Shown one piece after another: positions 7,539-7,639 of a stretch of DNA of 7,639 bases. The notes beneath the pieces are model-generated. The model saw only the letters and a program-made list of their open reading frames with translations. It had not been told where the DNA came from and did no database searches. The translations under genes and the position numbers were made by a program. Source of the stretch: Bryobacterales bacterium (GTDB lineage Bacteria; Acidobacteriota; Terriglobia; Bryobacterales; Bryobacteraceae); the NCBI GenBank assembly GCA_003487005.1, contig DNFG01000412.1, positions 1 to 7,639 on the forward strand, in the 5' to 3' direction. Positions within the stretch are counted from its first letter, which is position 1, and the number at the start of each line of letters is the position of its first letter.

Positions 7539-7566
7539 CGAGACGGGAAGGGGGTATGGCGGAGAG
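7527..7566. repeat. 11-bp direct repeat copying the tRNA 3' end
   Basis: ATGGCGGAGAG occurs at 7527-7537 and again at 7556-7566. The second copy is the tRNA-Ser 3' end on the minus strand: CCA, discriminator G and the first six acceptor positions. A third, imperfect copy (TGGCGTAGAG, one mismatch in 10) lies at 7475-7484. Duplicated tRNA 3' ends are typical of integrase attachment sites, but this core is short and no integrase gene is visible. Confidence 0.45.
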
Positions 7567-7639
7567 GGAGGGATTCGAACCCCCGGTACGCTTGCACGTA
7601 CTCCGCATTTCGAGTGCGGCGCGATCGACCACTCTGCCA
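7557..7639 (-). tRNA. tRNA-Ser (anticodon CGA), 5' end cut by window edge
   Basis: Read on the minus strand this is a class II tRNA decoding UCG serine codons. The 3' CCA is encoded (7557-7559). The discriminator is G (7560) and the acceptor 3' strand is 7561-7567. The T-arm has a GGGGG/CCCTC stem around the loop TTCGAAT (7568-7584). A long variable arm with TACG/CGTA pairing (about 7586-7601) is the serine hallmark. The anticodon stem CCGCA/TGCGG (7603-7619) encloses the loop CTCGAAA, with anticodon CGA at 7610-7612. The D-arm follows (TGGCAGAGTGGTCGA, ending at the window edge). Only the 7-nt 5' acceptor strand, predicted GGAGAGG, is missing. The gene converges on the receptor gene. Confidence 0.95.

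Noticed and set aside
1..7639. CRISPR array, transposase, toxin-antitoxin or defence genes
   Set aside because: I looked on both strands. There is no regularly spaced repeat array, and the only coding frames with real protein character are the three listed.

Overview
The window is about 7.6 kb of high-GC bacterial DNA. It most resembles an acidobacterium, probably of the Bryobacterales/Solibacter lineage. The basis is recognition, not a search: a 1,113-residue Oar-like TonB-dependent receptor with an N-terminal carboxypeptidase-regulatory-like domain, a family greatly expanded in Acidobacteriota, and an RND permease/adaptor pair of a type I associate with the same group.

Layout. (1) Positions 2-2947 (+) hold the 3' part, about 981 codons, of an RND efflux permease whose N-terminus lies outside the window. 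(2) Positions 2934-3758 (+) hold its periplasmic adaptor (membrane fusion protein), overlapping the permease by 14 nt and so translationally linked to it. The adaptor is short: it stops at the end of the beta-barrel domain and lacks the usual C-terminal membrane-proximal domain. (3) Positions 3759-4091 are a 333-nt gap with no convincing gene. It holds weak hairpins, a possible eroded adaptor remnant and a candidate promoter. (4) Positions 4092-7433 (+) encode the complete Oar-like outer-membrane receptor, with signal peptide, regulatory-like domain, plug, barrel and C-terminal Phe. (5) Positions 7434-7556 carry a degenerate two-copy repeat with a period of 53 bp. (6) Positions 7557-7639 (-) are a tRNA-Ser(CGA) with encoded CCA. 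Only its 5' acceptor strand, 7 nt, falls beyond the window edge.

How the genes work together. Permease and adaptor would form the inner-membrane and periplasmic parts of a tripartite pump. No outer-membrane channel gene is visible; it may lie upstream. The receptor is a separate transcription unit with its own likely promoter and a different codon preference. Nothing in the sequence ties it to the pump.

I do not see a clearly new biological system. The points most worth a second look are the truncated adaptor, the non-canonical proton-relay residues of the permease, and the repeat cluster that copies the 3' end of the tRNA.
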